Assembly (NCBI GenBank): GCA_037176905.1
Contig: JBBBWG010003337.1
Span: 7,659 to 71,658, forward strand
Origin: Azolla pinnata
Taxonomy: Eukaryota; Streptophyta; Polypodiopsida; Salviniales; Salviniaceae
Direction: 5' to 3'
DNA length: 64,000 nucleotides
Shown here one piece after another: positions 23,916 to 35,800 of the stretch. The notes under the pieces are model-generated. The model saw only the letters and a program-made list of their open reading frames with translations. It was not told where the DNA came from and ran no database searches. Positions within the stretch are counted from its first letter, which is position 1, and each line of letters opens with the position of its first letter. The translations under genes and the position numbers were made by a program.

Positions 23916-26900
23916 TTTCACTTTTCCTCGTTTAACTCTAGAGTAAGATCAATAATTCGGTGAGAGAACAAGATTATGCCATGTCTGTATCTAATTATTC
24001 TTACTAGACTGAAAAGATACCTATTATAAAATACTGACCTTTCTACCATCTAGTACTGGTGCTGTTACTATATGTTTCATGCCCCAGAATTTGGGTTCCC
24101 TTTTGCCTAGCATACATGAGATATGTATTATTAGATTTCTGATGTTTCTACTGCCGATGTGTATTGATTGTAGCTATCAATGTCTGCTCATGTAGGAAAA
24201 ACAAAATCCCTGGATCCAAGGACAACTATTGAAGTTCCAGATGATAGACATGGTCTATATTCTTGTGACATATTGGATCCTGATCTGGTATATGACTGTG
24301 CTGCCACTTTAATGTTTACTAGTGATATTTTTGCATTCAGCATCAAGAAAAATTCAGCTTCAAGTATTGCATTAATTACCTGTGTTTATCTGTCACATTT
24401 ATACAGGTGGTCCCCCTAAATGTGGTCTGCTATTTTCATCAATTGATTGGAAAGCTATTGGATTGGGGTTATGAGGAAGGCTCTAGTCTATTTGGGTTTG
24501 GCTATGATTTTCGGCAAAGCAATAGGTTCATACTTGTTACATACAGCTTTCAATCCATTTATGATTATATATATTCTGAGCCCATTGTTTTGTATGTAAG
24601 CCAGGCATGAAGAAGTGATGGAACTCTTTAAGATTCGTCTAGAAAGTGCCTTTGCTGCGGCTGGTGGGAAAAAGGTCAATATTGTTAGCCACTCCATGGG
24701 TGGGCTGCTAGTAAAGTCCTTTCTAGCTCTGCATCATGATGTAAGATGGATCCCCATCGTTTTCTGCACAAATCTCAGATATGTTTAGGAAAAAACTACT
24801 ATTGATATTATGGACGTGTTTGCAGCTGTTTGAGAAGTATGTGAACTCATGGATTGCTATTGCAGCTCCTTTCCAAGGTAATATATGCTTACAACTTTGA
24901 TTAAACTATTGAACTTGTAGACTATTTCCGTTTGACATAGTGTCAATTGTTTGTTTCCTTGCATTTTACAATGGTAGAGATGAGTACATATGAAAATGTG
25001 GTTATTTTTATTGATTGCTTTATTAATGTCATAATAACAATACGGACAGAGTAGCATTGTTTCGAGAAACATCATGGTGATGTAGAAGTGGAGATTCATG
25101 TTCATTATTCTTGATAATAATAATGATAACAATCAGATAATTGATACCATTGCTCTTTTGGGCTGGAATATCATTGCACCTGAATAATCTTTCTCAATTG
25201 TGCCTTGTGTAGGAGCACCTGGATTTGTAATGGATGTTCTTCTAACTGGCTGTGAGTTTGTAAAGGGATGGCAGCGTGAACTCTTCATTGCAAAATGGAG
25301 CATGCATCAGCTGGTAGTTTGATTATATTATTCTTGTGAGACAACCAAAACAGCATTAGCTTGCTGTGTATTTGGCAAAATGCTCCTGATTAAAAACAAA
25401 TTCTTGAATACCCATGTGGTACAGAAACATTTGGAGTTCTGGTGGAATTTGAAAGCTCAGCATTCTGGCAAATATCCTGCATGTTATGGGTGTTTCGGTA
25501 TTTTGTGCATACATCTCTTATTATCTACCAATCGTTGATGATGATATCATCTTTTCAGTTGATCGAATGCCCATCCATGTATGAGCTAATGGCCAATCCT
25601 GACTTTGATTGGCCAAAAGTTCCACATTTGAAGATCTGGCGTGATTATGTTGATTCTATGAAACAACACAGTGTAAAGCTGGAGTCTTATGGACCAAAAG
25701 ATTTGCTTCCGATATTAACTGAGGCTTTGAACAATAACACAGTTATGTGCGGATCTCAACAATACCAACATTTTTCCAAGGAAAAGCACAAAAACAGAAT
25801 ACCTCCATTTCGAACTTTTGTTTGGAAGGAAGTGGTGGTATTCTGGTGTTTTCCCCTTTTTGTGGTCTTGAAAAGCATATAGCAGATAGTTTATTCACAT
25901 CTGACAGTACTGTTTGTCATGCAGATGAGTTATGGTGGAAAGAAAATCCCCCTGCCATTCAATCATGATATCTTCAATTGGTCAAATGAAACTCGAAAAA
26001 TCTTGGAAACTGCAAAGCTTCCTGCAGGAGTAAAATTCTATAATATATTTGGTACAGATAATGATACACCTCTAGATGTTTGGTATGTGTTCACTCTTAT
26101 CTAATGTGGAATACCTGCTAAAAAAAAAGAGATCGAAAGCCCTATTAAAGGAAATCTGTATGGTTTTTTTGCAGTTATGGAAGTGAGACTGCACCTGTTA
26201 GGGACCTTCAAGATATCCTTCAGATAGAGGTATAATAAATATATCCTGCATACTCTCTCATTTGCAAGTCTTTATGCACTAGATGTGAAAACTGCTCTTT
26301 CAAGTAGCCCACTATAAAAGCGCTCGAGTTATTATTAGTAATATGCTCTAAAGGTCTATGGTGTCTAAGGTCTAGGCACCATGCGAAATCTGTTTGACTT
26401 TCTTTGGAAAAAACATGATCTTACCTTTTTTGAAGTATATCTGGTAAACAGAATGTGAAGGGTATTGTGGTGTTGTACCCTAAAATGAAACGAATCACTG
26501 GCATCCAGAGATTAATCTCATCTAGTTTTGCAATGTCTTTACACATACAAACGGTTCTGAATTGTCTTGCCATATGCAGGCGGATTTCTTTTATGTAGAT
26601 GGTGATGGCACTGTTCCTCAGGAATCTGCAATGGTAATGCTGTAACAAAGTTCTGTTGCCAGATTTTAAAACGTGTTGTTTGTAATTATTGGTATACCCG
26701 TAAGTGGTACACAGTTTGCTATTGTAGAATGGGTATTCTGGTAAAGTTAAGTAAAGGGGTTCTCTTATGGTGAAAAACTGCAACTGTTTACTCATTGATA
26801 GGCTGATAATCTACAAGCTAATGCAAGGGTGGGAATACCTGGAGATCATCGTGGTATGCTTGCAGAACCTCGGCTTTTTCGGGTTTTAAAGCAGTGGCTG

Positions 26901-27161
26901 AATGCAGGGGATCCTGACCCATTCTATGACCCAATCTTAGACTTTGTTATTCTCCCAACAAGAGAAGAGTGGGATGAATATTTTGCATCTATTTCCTGCA
27001 ACAAAAATGGAAAAGGAAATCCCAGAAAAGCTAGCTTTGAACTAGTTGCAAGTCTCTATACAACTTCTGATGGAGAGTTTACAATGCATGCCGAAGCTCA
27101 GGCAGTACTGAAAGAATCCCCGCCATCGGAATGTTTGGTCTTTCTGGACAAGGTCGTGTAA
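23664..27161 (+). CDS. LCAT4: LCAT-like 4, phospholipase A-type acyl hydrolase
   Basis: Eleven exons: 23664-23880, 24196-24287, 24407-24525, 24605-24740, 24826-24877, 25213-25313, 25559-25741, 25925-26082, 26175-26229, 26580-26633 and 26802-27161. They give 508 residues with all phases closed. The best match is the plant LCAT-like 4 group, described as phospholipase A enzymes releasing fatty acids from phosphatidylcholine. Landmarks: DPVVLVPGIGGS near the start, LFGFGYDFRQSNR, the nucleophile Ser173 in IVSHSMGGLLVK, WIAIAAPFQGAPG, FYNIFG, Asp380 in VDGDGTVP and His405 in PGDHRG. These positions keep a constant offset from the triad I recall for the Arabidopsis enzyme. No signal peptide or membrane anchor is seen. 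The ATG at 23664 has an in-frame TGA just upstream, but an upstream exon is not excluded. Confidence 0.94.
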
Positions 27162-28560
27162 ATCAACCTGTAAAGGTCTCAGTATCGTCTGCGATCAGGT
27201 TGTCCTTGTATATATATGCATTTGATATGACACAGAATGTGAAGATCTCCGTTCATAGATATATGCTTGTACATGCATATTGACACTAATTGCTTGTAAA
27301 TTTATTCATTGAGAACGGCACCATTGTTGTTCTTTATTGCTTAATTCCTAATGTATATATTATTGGCACAGCAATTACTTGGGATGTAGCTGATTTATTT
27401 GAGGTTAATCAATTGTACATGTGGAAAACTGCATGCACTGAACATGCAAAAGTATTAAATTGTCCACAAGTTGGTGGTTTATTAGAGTATGTACTGCATG
27501 ATGTAGGCTGAGATAATTTTGTAGTTAAAATACGTTGATGAACATAGATATTGATAGCATGTAGAATTGTTATCGAATGTACTAGCTTGAGATAAGCACA
27601 ACTGTCACTTTGATATGTAAATTTGATCTTCGAGACTGTGGTGCAGTGGACCTAAGTTCTTTAGAATCGCTATAATCTGTTCTTGAATTGTTTGATCGAT
27701 TGACTCGATGGTGTGGGATTATAAGGTGCCACAAATTCATGCCTTGCTGCCTTATAGTAGAGAGTGAATTCATTTCCACTCTAACTGTTTTGTGAGTCAT
27801 TTTGAGAAGATTGGTCTTTTCGCCGAATATGTCCTCTCATTGTAGCCGATGAACCGGTGAAGTACTTTAGGAAATGATGCGCTGCTTGTCCACAGATAAC
27901 AGCACCATTGGAAATGTAATTGGCCTTTAGACAGTTGTGTGATTACTTGCCTTGCTCAGGTGCTCGAGTCTTCCATGTCAATGGATTGCATCACTTGTCC
28001 TAACAGGAACAGCTCGTTCAAAAACCAACTTCATTTGAATTGTCATTATATTAGCAAGGGAGCTCGATCAAGAGACACTAGCAAAGAGCTGGGGGAATTG
28101 AAGGCGCCAAAGAGACGGAAAGTTTGAATAATGAACACGGACAAAGAAGGACAAATCTGTGTGGTTTCCATGCTACTTACTGTCTTTAGGCTACGAGCAT
28201 CGAGCATAGAGAGAGGGAGCCCTTCGAGTCTGTGTACCGATACAGGTCACGCCTTCTCTCGACCCGATACACACCGACACGAATCGCTTCTGGATAATTA
28301 GCCAGCGAACCTGTGGGGTACGATTAGCCACACGATCGAAGCCCCCCGAGTACATAACAATATGGATGAACGTGGATCGAAACGGCGTTGAGAGAAACGA
28401 TCGCGATGCAGCCGTGGATCGGTTGCGGCTGTCTGTACAGGTGATCGATCGGAGCCGGCAATTCAGTTGTGGGTGGTACTGGTATAGCTAATGACAACGG
28501 GAGGTGTATTGTATCAACTAACGGTCCCGATTCACGATTTGTTCGGGTTCTTCCCGGAGA
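27162..28560. other. Intergenic: LCAT4 3' flank and eL42 upstream region
   Basis: No gene recognised. 27162-27560 is probably LCAT4 3' UTR and flank. GC rises from about 28200 towards the eL42 leader. Confidence 0.55.
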
Positions 28561-28562
28561 GG

Positions 28563-28676
28563 AATCCTGAGGAGATTCCAGTCTCGGAGATTCCTGTTTC
28601 TGAGATTCCAGTTTCTGATATTCCAGTTTTTTTAATTGAAGAAGAAGAAGAAGAAGAAGAAGAAGGAAGAAGACGA
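28563..28676. repeat. 16-bp tandem repeat followed by a GAA tract
   Basis: Four units like GAGATTCCTGTTTCTG (28571-28630 and flanks), then a (GAA)n tract at 28639-28670. Both sit 180-290 bases upstream of the eL42 start codon. Confidence 0.75.
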
Positions 28677-28716
28677 CGGACAGAACGGGAGCAGGTGTGA
28701 AACCAAGCATTCTCAG

Positions 28717-28724
28717 AAACCCTA
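28717..28724 (+). promoter_or_regulatory. Telo-box AAACCCTA upstream of eL42
   Basis: A perfect AAACCCTA 128 bases before the eL42 ATG. Telo-boxes are known to be enriched in promoters and leaders of plant ribosomal protein genes, and a pyrimidine-rich leader follows (28740-28815). The context supports a real element, but its use is inferred. Confidence 0.7.
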
Positions 28725-28851
28725 GCTTTTACCCGCTTCATCTCCATCTCTTTCCTTCTGCTCTCGCTTCTTTCTTCTTCTTCGTCGTCATCATCGTCAT
28801 CGTCGTCTCTGCTTCTGCTCGGCAGTGGTGATCTAAGCCGAATCAGGAACC

Positions 28852-30699
28852 ATGGTAACTCCCTCCCTCTCCTATCTCTTTCTGTGCTTGTGCTTGTATC
28901 TTCCTCTTTGTGCTTCCGTTTCCGGCGCATTTCTCCTCGAATGCAATAGCTTGTTATGTTGCGTTTGTACCCCCTTCAGACGCGACATGGTAGAGAAGCT
29001 TGTCTTGCGTCAACCTCCCCCCTCACATCTCTGGTGTTTTCCCATCGACTAACTCTCTCCGTTCGCTATCATGGTCTCCTTCAGGATTTGGTCACGAATG
29101 CGTCGTTATGAAGTCTTGTTTTCTTTTTTTACCTGGTATCCGAATCGATGAAGGTTTTGTTGCACGCTCGTCAGTGCCGTCTCAGTAGTCGGATATGTTT
29201 TGTGGCTCTCATCGGATATTAGCTCGCCGTCTCAGTCGTTAGAATCTGTGTTCTTCCCACCAGGCATTTCGTTGTACGCGTTGCCGTTGATCAGTTGGAG
29301 ATTGTCTATAAATTTTTGTTTGATACATCTCCTCGATAGATTCATGATTCCGTTGAGCATTTTGGCTAGCTTTTCTGGTTCTTCCTATCCACTTTTACAT
29401 TTGCTGATAATTGACTGGACCTATGCTTTAATCAACATTAGGTTAACGTGCCGAAGGTGAAGAAGACGTTTTGCAAAGAGTGCAAGAAGCACGCTCAGCA
29501 CAAGGTTACTCAGTACAAGAAGGGAAAGGATAGTCTCTATGTTCAAGGTCGGTTCTTTTGTCATTAAATTCCCTTGCTTTGAATGCGATAAAACGCTTCA
29601 GCTGTACTTCTTGTGTCTCGAGTATCTGTTATTACTGTTGATGCCAATCCAGATTTATCGCAAAGTTTTCTTTCTTGTCTTGACAAGATCTGTCGGTTAT
29701 TGGGAGGATTTGTTTTTCTCGGATGTTTGGGAACTGGATTCCTCCGGCTTGGTATGGTTTTTTGAAACAGAAAAACTGGCTTATTATTTTAGGAAAGAGA
29801 CGCTATGACCGTAAGCAATCTGGTTATGGAGGCCAAACAAAACCGGTTTTCCACAAAAAGGTTAGGAAAGGAATAAGAGTTTCCATACATTTTTGATTGA
29901 TTCCTGATGTGCATATCTTTGCTTATTAATTTCATCGTCTCATGCATAGCTTAGGCTAATTGAGCTCAATGATTTATTTCAGTGATTTGTGGGGGCTTGT
30001 AACATCCCGTCCATGTTTTCAATCCTTATGGAGTTATCTGATGAAGTTTCTGACTGCTAGGATGATTTTGTAATGTCAGGCTAAAACCACGAAGAAGATT
30101 GTGCTGAGGCTGCAATGCCAGACTTGCAAGCACGTTACTCAGCATCCTATCAAGGTACTGCACATTTTTATATATTGTAGCTCGCATGGAATTTGATGGT
30201 GATTTCAAGCATTTTCTCAACGTTATACTGTTCGTTTATTTAACTTTAGACTTACCAATGCATTCCCTTGTAAATTTGATATTTACTGACTTAAGTTGCA
30301 CTATATTGCTGTCATTTTGCATTTTGCCGTTGCGAAGTCTCATATCAGTTTGCTTTTACTCACCTGAGATTGGGAATGACAGATTATGTTGAACCGTTTA
30401 GCTCATAAACACGTATAGATAATAGTTGTAATATGCCATTATTTGGCATGTTAAAATTTGTATTCTAGTTTTAAGACACAGTCATGATGGTATAGTTATT
30501 GTTTTTGCATGATAAAGTTAGTTTAGGGGTTTTTATATATTAGTTGTCAACTGTTTAGTTTTTGTTTAGGTTTTATTTAATCACATGGGTGTTTGTGAAG
30601 GCAGGCCACTCACTCATTATTTTGTTATTGATAATTTAACAGCGCTGCAAGCATTTTGAAATCGGTGGTGACAAAAAGCGTAAGGGTGCTATGTACTGA
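28852..30699 (+). CDS. RPL44: Large-subunit ribosomal protein eL42 (L44/L36a)
   Basis: Five exons: 28852-28854 (ATG only), 29442-29547, 29793-29860, 30080-30154 and 30643-30699, giving 102 residues. The initiator codon is alone in exon 1 before intron 1, a layout common in ribosomal protein genes. The protein binds zinc and sits near the E site of the ribosome. Conserved blocks: [50 protein letters not shown] and [12 protein letters not shown]. Compared with the plant sequences I remember it lacks two residues in the first Cys motif (FCKEC rather than YCKNKEC), has SLYVQG, and ends KRKGAMY instead of KGKGTSLF. These are closer to animal and fungal forms, so it may be a divergent paralogue. 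The zinc cysteines are present. Confidence 0.95.
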
Positions 30700-31325
30700 T
30701 TTGCCACTCTATGCAAAGTTATTCGGGATACTTTTTTTGAAAGATTTTTTTGTTGAGTTGTGTAATCCCCTTAGACTTTACAATGTGTTTCAAGATCTCT
30801 TCTCATACCTGCGTCGAGAGTCTGATGTAATCCAAATACTTCTCCGGTTGTTCTTTATCATGATCTAGTTGGCTAATGGTTAAAGAGTTTCCAAATCATG
30901 GCATCGATTATTTATATATATAGTTTGTATGTTACTGATGTGTGTGCTTGCATCCAGTCAGAGTGTTAGTAAAGTTGAATTCAGTTTGGTGATAGATAGG
31001 CCTTTTATGATTGGTAAAATCTAGAATGCATGTATCTTTCTTATATGTACACTTGTCCTTGAATCCTTGGCTGCTGATGTCAATCTTTATGGAACTGCTG
31101 TCTCTAAAGTGGTCGTCTTCTCAACTACTCCAATGAGTCTAGTTCAATCAGCTATGATCAGATGCATTGGAAAGTATATTGAAACTGATTGATATTGTCG
31201 TCAGAATTAAACGGTTGGATAAATGCTGCGATTCCTTGTTATATGGACAAGTCATGATCACTGATGTTGCAGATCTGTTTTGAAATTATCTGGCAGTTGT
31301 GCGGAGTGCAAATCGATGTGTCGAT

Positions 31326-31570
31326 ATGTTGAAATAGGGAATGTTTTGTCGGATGAGGTTTAGAGTTAGATGTATGAACATCTAAGCCAATAAGAAATTG
31401 TTCTGCAGTCCATTTTGAGTATCAGGATCCATATTGAAGTTGTCTAGCAACTGTCGTCAACATGTTGAAATAGGGAATGTTTTGTTGGATGAGGTTTAGG
31501 GTTAACTGTATGAACGTCTAAGCCAATAAGAAAATGTTCTGCAGTCCTTTGGGGTCCATTTTGAGCATCA
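31326..31570. repeat. Two-copy tandem duplication, period about 136 bp
   Basis: Starts at 31326 and 31462 with ATGTTGAAATAGGGAATGTT, continuing through GGATGAGGTTTAG and TCTAAGCCAATAAGAAA to TTCTGCAGTCC. The copies differ by roughly one base in ten. Confidence 0.85.
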
Positions 31571-32639
31571 GACATGTAACAAGGACGTGACGGTAAGGCA
31601 GGTTGTGATGTGGAGATATCTGACTTGTGTTGCTCATGCATCTTTGTTCCATTTTGTTTGGGCAAAATGATCTAGGATCGATCTATTGCGATGTGGGCTC
31701 TCTACTGGATGATTGTGCAATTTTGGTTGTGAATCCTGAGATCTGCATGCATTGTTTATGCTTCTAATCATTGATGCATGTGGTGTTCCGGACTGAATCA
31801 TAAACCTTAATCTCTCCCTGTTACCTTGTGCATGTGATAACTTTACTTCATCGAAATGTATATGTACGTATTTAAACGTGGTGATGCCATTCAGCGCTTG
31901 AATATCTAATTGGAGTAAGGTATCCAAATGCCGTCTACGCTTCTATTCGCCTATTCCATATACCTCATACAATCCGATTGTGATTGGTTAGCAAGACACA
32001 TATCATCGATGGATGTTGTAAAAGAGTGACATGCATGCATTAAAGAAAGCGGTATGAAGAGGGCCGAGGGCAGTTATCTAGCACAATCCAAGGATTCGAG
32101 GGTTTGGCCCTTTCCATGTGCGTCGATCGCATTAAAGTGATATCACATAATCAAGCCTCACGAATGCAACTTTCTTGTGTGAGCATAGCCTCGGCTCCAA
32201 GTGTTGGCCTTGACCAGACTAATATACCCTTACAATTTTGCAGCAGTGCAACGAAGTAGAAGTTGGATCTCTAATATCAAATGGTTGGAAATGCTACCAC
32301 CATCACTGTCAGTATCATCGTCATCGACACAATAGTCATAGAAGCTTACAATCTAGATGACAATTTTAGACATGTTGATAGTTTCAGCTGATTGGAACTA
32401 CCACCACCACCATCAACCATGGTCACCATTGTCATCATCATCACCACCACCATCATCATCATCAACCAGAGGCACAGAAGCTTACAATCTAGACGACAAT
32501 TCAGACGTCTGATTGTGTCATCAGTGGCAGATGAGATCAAGCCAAAAAAGCTTTGAGTAGGAGTAACAGTTAGTAAAAGCAGTATGAAATGGATGAATGG
32601 ATGAGAAGGAGATGATGCCATGCACGCAACGAAAGGTCT

Positions 32640-32691
32640 TCCTCTTCCTCTTCTTCTTCTTCTTCTTCTTCTTCTTCTTCTTCTTCTTCTG
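32640..32691. repeat. (TTC)n microsatellite upstream of galactokinase
   Basis: A TTC/CTT run about 180 bases before the galactokinase ATG. It may fall in the transcribed leader. Confidence 0.9.
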
Positions 32692-32866
32692 TCTTAAAAA
32701 ACATATTTAAAGAAGCTCTCTTTAGTAGAGAAACTAAATATAGAAGAAGAGCTAGTCGTAGAATTTCCGGAACAAGAAGGTGAAGAAGAAGATTCTGAGA
32801 AGTAGACGGGAAGGGAAGATTGTGAGCAGGGAGGAGGTCGATACCGAACCGAGGGGCTTTCCATCC

Positions 32867-35800
32867 ATGGCTGCTGACCTTCATGTTCCGGAATACGACT
32901 CCCTGCAGCCTGTCTATGGCGAGGAAGCAGAGCTCCTTGATGCCACGCATCGATACAAGAAGCTCAAAGAGAAGTTCATCGCCATCTACGGCCATGAGCC
33001 TTCTGTTTACGCCCGAGCTCCAGGTTAAGTCACTTGTTCTCTCGCCGCCTTGAAAGCCCGCAAGGGAACATATAGAAAATCAGATACAGATAGTTGTAAA
33101 TCAGGGTCATATCTCCATAAGCCTCTGACATGCAATTGATATTATTTTCCTATATGAAGGAACTTTCTTCCGGATTTCGATCAGGTTCATGTTGGATGGT
33201 TAGCTTTTCTGTTGCAGGCCGCTCGTGTCCGTGCATATCTTCACTAAAGTTCTGATTCGTTTTTCTTATTGCCATTAATGCACGTTGAAACTCTTGAAGT
33301 GCATCGTCTTTTGCGTCGTGTTAAGCTTATGTGTAAAAATTTGATTTTTATGACATGCATGGATGCTCAAGTACATTGAATTGTATTTCTTGGACATTGC
33401 TCCATGAACAATTCAATTTCTCCTTTACTCTTTTTCCAAACGTGTTAGATTTGATTATGTGTAATGCATTTGGAAAAACTCCAAAAGACCAAGGTCTTAT
33501 AGTGAAATTGTGTAAACCCATTTGATTAAAGAGGGTATGATAATAATGCTTTGACTATTTTATTAATTAAAAACTGCTGTTTAGGAGATTGTTCATTTGC
33601 TCGTGAATTGTCCCGTTTCATTATCTCTAAAGGGGAATTCGACGTCTTTTATAGGTGAAAAAGATTTTAACATGAATGTAGATGATGTACATGCCTCACG
33701 AGTATAATCTGAGCACTCGTATGTAGGATGAATTGCTGATTTCATTTAGGTTGTTGAACTGTGAATCATCTTTGCTTGAGTGAATTTTGACACTCTATCT
33801 GGTTTTCAATATTACACTTTGATGCCTAACTTCGACAAATTAACATGCCTATTCATACTATTTCTTTGTAATGGATGCTCAGGTCGAGTGAATCTCATCG
33901 GGGAACACATAGATTATGAAGGATATTCAGTTTTGCCTATGGCTATAAGACAAGATACAATTGTAGCAATCCGGAAGTCTGAACCATCAAATGGACCTGG
34001 GCAAGTACATGTAGCTAATGTTCGACCTGAACAATATGAAGCCGTGTCCTTCCCTGTGGACCCACATCAGGTATTAATTCATTAATATGACAATTTATTC
34101 TTCAGGGGCAGGAATAAGAGGTATATCTAAATGCAAGAAAGAAAAGAATGGATTAATGTCTCAAAGCCAACTATTGCCCAAAATCATGTAGCTAATGTTC
34201 GACCTGAAACAATACAAAGCCTTGTCCTTGTCCTCTGCGAATCCATATCAAGTATTAATGCATTAATATGACAAACGTTATTCTTCAGGGACAGGAATAA
34301 GAGCTATTATATCTAATGCAATAAAGAAGATAATGGATTGTCTCAAAGCCAACTATTTTGTCTTCCTTGAATTCAAATACTATCCTATGCCTTTGTTCCT
34401 TTTCTCTCTGATATGCATTTAATTAGCAACAGTGATAGTTGCTCACTATACTTGTACAATCCTTTAAACTCCAATCTTTTTGTCATCAATTAAGGGTTTT
34501 ATGTAAAAGGTCACAAAGAAAGTGTAATGTGATTGACATCAATCTAGGGACACCTGCAATTCTTGGTGTAATTCTCTTTGTTAGGATTATTAATGCCGTT
34601 GCATCAACATTATTATATGAAATTCTAGTACTCAATCATCCAAGAAACTATGTCCAGATATATAGACATTGAGCTGAATATGATCCCTTGGTGACCTTTT
34701 AATATTTTAGATTATTTCTTGTTGCAGGAAATCGACCTCAATAACCTTGTGTGGGCACATTATTTTCTCTGTGGGTAAGTTTGTAAGATTTTATGGTATA
34801 AGAGTTATAATAGTGTGGGTTTTCTCTTCCAGTAACTATAGAGCTAATTGCGCTTCCCTACAGGTACAAAGGACTATATGAGTACCTGGAAACCAAAGGG
34901 ATAAGTTTTGAACCTCCAACAGGACTTGAAGTGCTAATTGATGGCACTGTTCCCACAGGTTTTTCTATTTGTCTGAATAGCTGTAGTGTAGAAATCCTGA
35001 AACGAAGGAACCTGATTTTGGTCTCTATTGTATCTGTCTTTCTAGATACATTTTGTATGTTGAAATAGTCTGTACTCTAAATTGCATATAGTAAATTAAG
35101 GCTAGATTCGTTTATTTATGACACCCACATGCATTTTGAGCATTGGATTGTTTTTGATCATTGAGGATGTCTTTGACAGAATATCTTCAATGGTGATCTC
35201 AAAATTGGTGGGTGTGACAATTAGTTTAGGCCACATTACCATTATTACTGAACATTATGTAGTGCCTGAAAATTGTAAAGTAACAATGAAAGTTTATATA
35301 TTACAGGGTCTGGATTATCTAGCTCAGCAGCTCTTGTATGTTCATCTTCTATCGCAATCATGGCGGTCTTAGGCCTCAATTTCCCACAGGTTTATAAACA
35401 AACCTTCCGTAAATTTTTCAAAACAGCCAAGAATACTCCTAAACAGTTAGGCATCTACCAGATTATCTAAGTTTTCTGAAATTATAGGAATTGGCTGTCA
35501 GTTTAGAAAATTTAGGAATAGTTCAGTATATACCTAAATTCTAGTATTCTGGTGCTTTATTGTCTCCCTAATGGTTTTAATTTCTTGGACGCAGAAAGAA
35601 GTTGCTGAGTTCACATGTACATGTGAACGCCACATAGGTACTCAGTCTGGTGGAATGGATCAGGTAATGGGAGAGTATATTTCAGAGCTTGTATATATTT
35701 ATATTAATATCAAATAATTTCCATATGATTTAAAATAGGATGGAATGTGTATTGACAGGCAATATCTGTGATGGCGAAACCGGGGTTTGCAAATTTGATT

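Larger units (their letters stand above)
30700..32866. other. Intergenic: eL42 3' flank and galactokinase leader
   Basis: The first 400 bases are probably eL42 3' UTR and flank. The rest is gene-free. It contains a local duplication (31326-31570), CAT repeats (32398-32464), a repeated segment AGAAGCTTACAATCTAGA (near 32340 and 32477) and a TTC tract (32640-32691) before the galactokinase start. Confidence 0.6.
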
